Below are positions 16,108 through 19,918 of a DNA stretch of 19,918 nt, one piece after another (the first letter of the stretch is position 1; every line of letters begins with the position of its first letter). The DNA lies in NCBI GenBank assembly GCA_023091735.1, contig JALKBU010000948.1:1-19918 (forward strand), written 5' to 3'. A program made the translations under genes and the position numbers. The DNA comes from Trichomonas tenax (taxonomy: Eukaryota; Parabasalia; Trichomonadida; Trichomonadidae). The notes beneath the pieces were generated by a model. The model worked only from the letters and a program-made list of their open reading frames with translations. It did not search any database and was not told where the DNA came from.

Positions 16108-18996
16108 AGGGATTAGAAAAATCACAACCAATCGATAACGCATCATTTAAGGAAAGATTTGAAAATTTATTAAATGGTAATTATGTATATAAATTAGAAG
16201 AATTACCAGCAAATGCTTCAGATGATGGTACTGAAATATATTTGGAATTTTTTGATGAAATTTATTTTACGCGTCATGAAAAAATATCTAAACCAGCAAA
16301 TATAAAAAATATGAATGAAAGTAATTTTTGGCCATATAGGTTATCCGAGAAATATTCATTATTAGCAGATACATTAAAACGTTATCAGATATTTACATCA
16401 TTAACGCGTGACGATAAATCGTCGCAGCCCAACAATTATGTTGGTCCAATTCGTAAAGAATTACGATATAATTGTCTAATATATGCATTATCTTATGTAA
16501 TTACTGATGAAAATATCTTAATGGAAATATCTAATAAATTTTTAGATTGTAAATATTGTCCAATAAATGTTTTAGCTAAAATATGTGATGAATATAAAAT
16601 TTGGTGCCAATTAAAATATTATGATGATAAATCTGGTAAACTGCGTATTGCTAATGAATCTCGTAATAAACATTTGGGACCTGATAACGGTTATAATTGC
16701 AAAATAAACCTTTACACATATAAAAAACAATATTTCATAGATGAAACATTACCTATAAGTTCTTATTTTGTAAAACATTTTGATGAAATTGTTGCCTATG
16801 GTAATTCACATAAATGGTCTACAGAGAAAATGTTTATGGCTAGTAAATTCCCTAAAAATAATTTTGAAATCGATTCAGCAAAATCACACATTAATAGTAT
16901 TAATCTAATTAAATTATTAGAAGAAATTGGAGCATTCATACCATTATCGCATAGTGATAAAGATGTTCAAATTTCTGGGATATCTTCGCAGCATTTATTA
17001 AAGGAAAATGCCAAAAATAAAATTCCCAATGTAATTGCTGAATCAAATTTTATATTAATGTCAGAACAAAATAATAAGAAAAAGTTTACACAACAAAATT
17101 CATATTGGTATGCTGATTTTGAAATATGTACCAAAGATAACCGTGAAATACCTTTTATGATATGTTTAAGTAATATTGATGGTAAAATTTCGATAACATT
17201 TAATGGTTTTGATTGTGATAAACAATTTATGGATTTTATACCAAATAATAGTATCGTATATTTTCACAACTTAGGATTTGATGGTAGGATATTAATGAAA
17301 TTTGGTGTGAAAAATAGTACTATGAAAGGTTCCAGAATTATTTTACAACAACATAAATACCAAGGTAAAAATATCGAATTACGTGATAGCTATTCTATCT
17401 TTACACAAAAATTGGCAAACTTTCCAATATGTTTCCCTGAAGCATTTGCTGATATGAATAACCATAAAGAACTTTTCCCATATAAATATTATAATTATGA
17501 TCGTGTAATTTCTAACATTGGAATCATTTCAGATATTGGTTCAGATGAATTGCCACAATGGAATAATAAACAGAAACAAACATTTATAGAAAATATCGAT
17601 AAAATTAATGGCTGTAGATTATCAGATAATACATTTGACATGAATAAATACTGTGAATTATATTGTACACAAGATGTAAACGTTTTACGTATAGATTTTA
17701 ACGCATTTCACCAAGTATGTTTATCCGAATTAATTAATATAGATATATTTAATATAACAACCGCACCATCATTAGCAAATAAATTTTTAAATCGTGAAGT
17801 ATTTTATCCAAATGGTAATTTATATGAAATTTCAGGAAATATTAAAGATTATATAATGGGTGCTATTTATGGCGGTAGATGTATGACTAGAGATAATTTC
17901 AGATATAAAATCAAAGATAAACTTAACGATTAGGATGCGTGTAGTTTATATCCATCAGCTATGGCCAGATTATTTCAAATTGAAGGTAAACCACAAATAA
18001 TTCCAAATAATTATATCGATGATTAAATTTATGATAAAAATTCCCCACATTTTTTACTTAAACATTGTTTTGAAGAAAATCAAACAATTCCTACAGATAA
18101 TAATTACATTAGTTATTTTGTTGTGGATATCGAAATTTGTTCAGTAAATAAATCCAGACATTTCCCATTAATAGTTAAGCTTGACAAATTGTCGCAGCCC
18201 AATTCCATTGGTCCAAAAGATAAAATGGGATTAAACCATAATGTGAACGAATGCTGTAATATGCGTGTGGATCTAATTACATTAGAAGATTTGATCAAAT
18301 ATCAAGAAATATCTTATAAAATAATTGGTGGAATATATTGGTTAGGTAATAGAACACATCGCATTCGTAATATTATTCGTAAGGTTTATGATTTACGTCG
18401 ACAATATTAAAAAGAAAAAAAATCCAACACAAGAAGTTTTGAAATTAATTATGAATGCTAGTTACGGTAAATCCATTCAGAAATCCATTAAAACAAGAAA
18501 TGCCTATGTAACAAATGATAAAGCAGATTATTATTTATATTCACATTGGCATCAAGTTGAAGAAACATATAAAATAGAAAATTCTGATATTACATGCTTT
18601 AAATTAAATAAGGTATTAGATACGCAATTTAATAATCCAATATTTGGCGTAAGTGTTTTATCGACGTCAAAACGTATAATGAATGAAGTAATGTGTTTAG
18701 CTGAAAATCTTAACATACCAATTTATTATCAAGATACCTATAGTATTCATATCCAAGATAATTTAATTAATACATTGGCTGAAGAATTTAAGAAATTACA
18801 TAACAGAGAACTTATTGGAACAGATATGGGACAATTTCATAACGATTTCGATGAATTACCTAACTGTTATTGTACTTATCACATTTCTATCGGAAAGAAA
18901 ATTTACTATGATGAATTAGAAAATTATAATGGTGAACATTCACAACATTTTAGATGTAAGGGATATCAGAATAAAAATTCCATAATATATCTTTAG
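16108..18996 (+). pseudogene. Maverick protein-primed family B DNA polymerase, main part, broken
   Basis: Would replicate the Maverick by protein-primed synthesis. The exonuclease motifs are intact: ADFE (Asp 17115, Glu 17121), HNLGFD (Asn 17268, Asp 17280) and YCTQD (Tyr 17661, Asp 17673). Polymerase motif A is DACSLYPS (17934 onward), motif B is NASYGK (18454 onward) and a KKIYY motif is near 18895. Lesions: TAG at 17931-17933 directly before motif A; TAA at 18024-18026; TAA at 18408-18410; a shift to the next frame that fits one extra A in the run at 18415-18422; and motif C reads YQDTYS (Tyr codon 18739-18741) in place of the usual DTD. The frame ends at 18996 shortly after a CKG sequence, shorter than expected for the thumb. 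A Cys-containing region at 16473 and a QYF at 16728 may be an OTU-like domain. Clearly non-functional. Confidence 0.9.
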
Positions 18997-19513
18997 AATC
19001 CTTAAATTTGATATATGATGGAACACGTTCTTTTAATGCTTTCACTAGAGTTTTATTTTTTGTATACCTCGTCTTATTATATAGCGCAACATCTATAACA
19101 AAATTTAACATACGAATTTGAAATATTTTCTCTCTTATTATTTTGTTGTCATAGTTCTCATCAATAGTTGTAGCATATATGAAAAATATTATATGCTGAT
19201 ATTTATTCACAAACATTTCATAATATTCTTTCAGAGAATTTTTATTGGAAATTATTTGAGATAATTTATAATAGTAATCATTAAAAATATTTAGATTTTT
19301 CAATGAATATAATGTTTTAAATAATCTAATATCATATACTGGGGAACTATTTTCAGAAAACCAATAAAAAATCTTATTATATAATTCTTCTGTAGTTTCT
19401 CCTTGGTTATAATTAACAAAATCATACGCTTTATATAAATCCTTTAAAAATTCTTGTGTAAATTCATATATATTTTTTTTCTTTGTACTATATTTTAAAT
19501 TAGTTTGAAACAT
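18950..19513 (-). CDS. Maverick minus-strand ORF, 187 residues, unknown
   Basis: A 187-residue, mostly helical protein rich in Tyr, Asn and Lys, with no membrane segment and no catalytic motif I recognise. The frame is intact from ATG 19513. It is convergent with the polymerase and overlaps its last 47 bases; its final residues are antisense to polymerase-like codons, so its original C-terminus may have been lost in a deletion. Its start is 27 bases from the divergent ATPase start at 19541, implying a compact shared promoter. It probably is one of the conserved Maverick proteins of unknown role; assignment to capsid, integrase or protease is not supported. Confidence 0.55.
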   Translation of the reverse strand: MFQTNLKYSTKKKNIYEFTQEFLKDLYKAYDFVNYNQGETTEELYNKIFYWFSENSSPVYDIRLFKTLYSLKNLNIFNDYYYKLSQIISNKNSLKEYYEMFVNKYQHIIFFIYATTIDENYDNKIIREKIFQIRMLNFVIDVALYNKTRYTKNKTLVKALKERVPSYIKFKDSKDILWNFYSDIPYI

Positions 19514-19540
19514 TTTATTTTAAAATAAAGTTGTGAAATT

Positions 19541-19918
19541 ATGCTGGATATGAATTCTGACAATTATTCAGATATGGATAATGATGATTATGTTAATGGC
19601 AAATATTCGCAATACAATCAATCTGAAGAAATGGAATTAGAATTAATGGATATAACGTCTAAAGAAAATTTAGAGAAAATACCTGGAACAAACATTTATC
19701 TGAATTCTGTTAATGTATTTGTTGGGAGACAACGTACTGGTAAAACATTCACTATGACTAAAGAAATTATTAAATTATCAAGACATTCCAAAGAAACACA
19801 TCTAATAATATACGTAAATAAAGATGGTGAAGCTAATGATGAAACTTTTGACAGATGTGCTAACCTGATAGAAACTTATGTGATATATGTATCGTATAAA
19901 GATGCTCCGAAACTTATT
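19541..19918 (+). CDS. Maverick packaging-type ATPase (FtsK/HerA-like), 5' part
   Basis: The first 126 codons of a P-loop ATPase, cut by the window end. After an acidic, probably disordered leader (residues 1-45, NSDNYSDMDNDDY) comes NVFVGRQRTGKTFTMTKEI, in which GRQRTGKT (residues 62-69) is a Walker A motif. A following strand LIIYVNKDGE suits the FtsK/HerA packaging ATPases of Mavericks and related DNA viruses, which drive DNA into capsids. Walker B would be beyond the window. No lesion is seen in this part, in contrast to the polymerase. The gene is divergent from the unknown ORF at 19513. Confidence 0.8.
   Translation, partial: MLDMNSDNYSDMDNDDYVNGKYSQYNQSEEMELELMDITSKENLEKIPGTNIYLNSVNVFVGRQRTGKTFTMTKEIIKLSRHSKETHLIIYVNKDGEANDETFDRCANLIETYVIYVSYKDAPKLI

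Larger units (their letters stand above)
11590..19918 (+). mobile_element. Maverick/Polinton element, one side, decayed
   Basis: From about 11.59 kb the DNA becomes more AT-rich and contains, in order, small ORFs, a protein-primed family B DNA polymerase gene, a minus-strand unknown ORF and a Walker-A ATPase of the packaging type. Polymerase plus ATPase is the hallmark pairing of Maverick/Polinton self-synthesising transposons, which are abundant in Trichomonas. The left boundary is placed near the GGGG-rich palindrome at 11597; it is an estimate because the other terminal repeat lies outside the window. Integrase, protease and capsid genes would be to the right. The element is broken: see the polymerase entries and the nested insertion. 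Confidence 0.8.

Noticed and set aside
15911..16108. Open frame rich in Met, His, Ile and Tyr across the right TIR
   Set aside because: It is a translation of the TATGCATA-type repeats and is not protein-like; the same words run in the inverted repeat at the left end.
12960..16116. A 9-bp target duplication (AAGGTTAAT / AAGGGATTA) of the Mutator type
   Set aside because: Only the first four bases match. The TA immediately outside symmetric termini explains the junction better and keeps the frame.

Overview
The window looks like nuclear DNA of a trichomonad parabasalid, most probably Trichomonas vaginalis or a close relative. The reasons are AT-rich DNA, tightly packed intronless genes, and Inr-type start elements (TCA+1 followed by pyrimidine/T-rich sequence) a few bases upstream of some ATGs. 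Large alpha-solenoid proteins of a sort abundant in trichomonads are present, and most of the right-hand 8 kb is a decayed Maverick/Polinton. The species call rests on recognition only; no search was run.

Positions 1 to about 11.4 kb are ordinary host DNA with six genes: a Ser/Thr protein kinase (819-1742, +), an ARM/HEAT-like protein (2657-4033, -), an SLC35F6-like membrane transporter (4753-5982, +), a large HEAT-like solenoid protein (6325-8787, +), an uncharacterised protein with a C2-like core (8874-10004, -) and an FCP1/SCP-type NIF phosphatase (10661-11377, -). The intergenic stretches hold a perfect 19-bp hairpin (622-662), a roughly 45-bp sequence present twice (1813-1857 and 4471-4514) and some short palindromes. 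I see no RNA genes.

From about 11.6 kb to the window end lies one side of a Maverick/Polinton. In order it has a probable terminal region with a 28-bp imperfect palindrome, a small ORF (11874-12131, +), a short minus-strand ORF (12219-12404), a protein-primed family B DNA polymerase gene, an unknown minus-strand ORF (18950-19513), and the first 126 codons of a Walker-A packaging-type ATPase (19541 onward). The polymerase gene is dead. It is split by a 3.1-kb insertion, carries in-frame stops at 17931, 18024 and 18408, has a one-base slip in an A run near 18415-18422, has Tyr in place of the second Asp of motif C, and appears truncated at its 3' end.

The insertion (12970-16105) is the most unusual part. 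It has long terminal inverted repeats (201 and 254 bp, the outer 86 bp identical), sits between TA dinucleotides, and its removal with one TA leaves the polymerase reading frame continuous. It encodes no transposase. It carries a host-like alpha-solenoid gene (14418-15620) with its own Inr element, now broken by two nonsense codons, so it resembles a gene-capturing (Pack-type) nonautonomous DNA transposon. Between the left repeat and the captured gene lie four long hairpins within about 470 bp (13774-14238). At least three share a scaffold, and the stem differences between two of them are compensatory. An inward-facing Inr match (13226-13238) lies upstream of the hairpins. The nested layout (host DNA, Maverick, TIR element, captured gene plus hairpin array) gives a relative chronology of insertion and decay.
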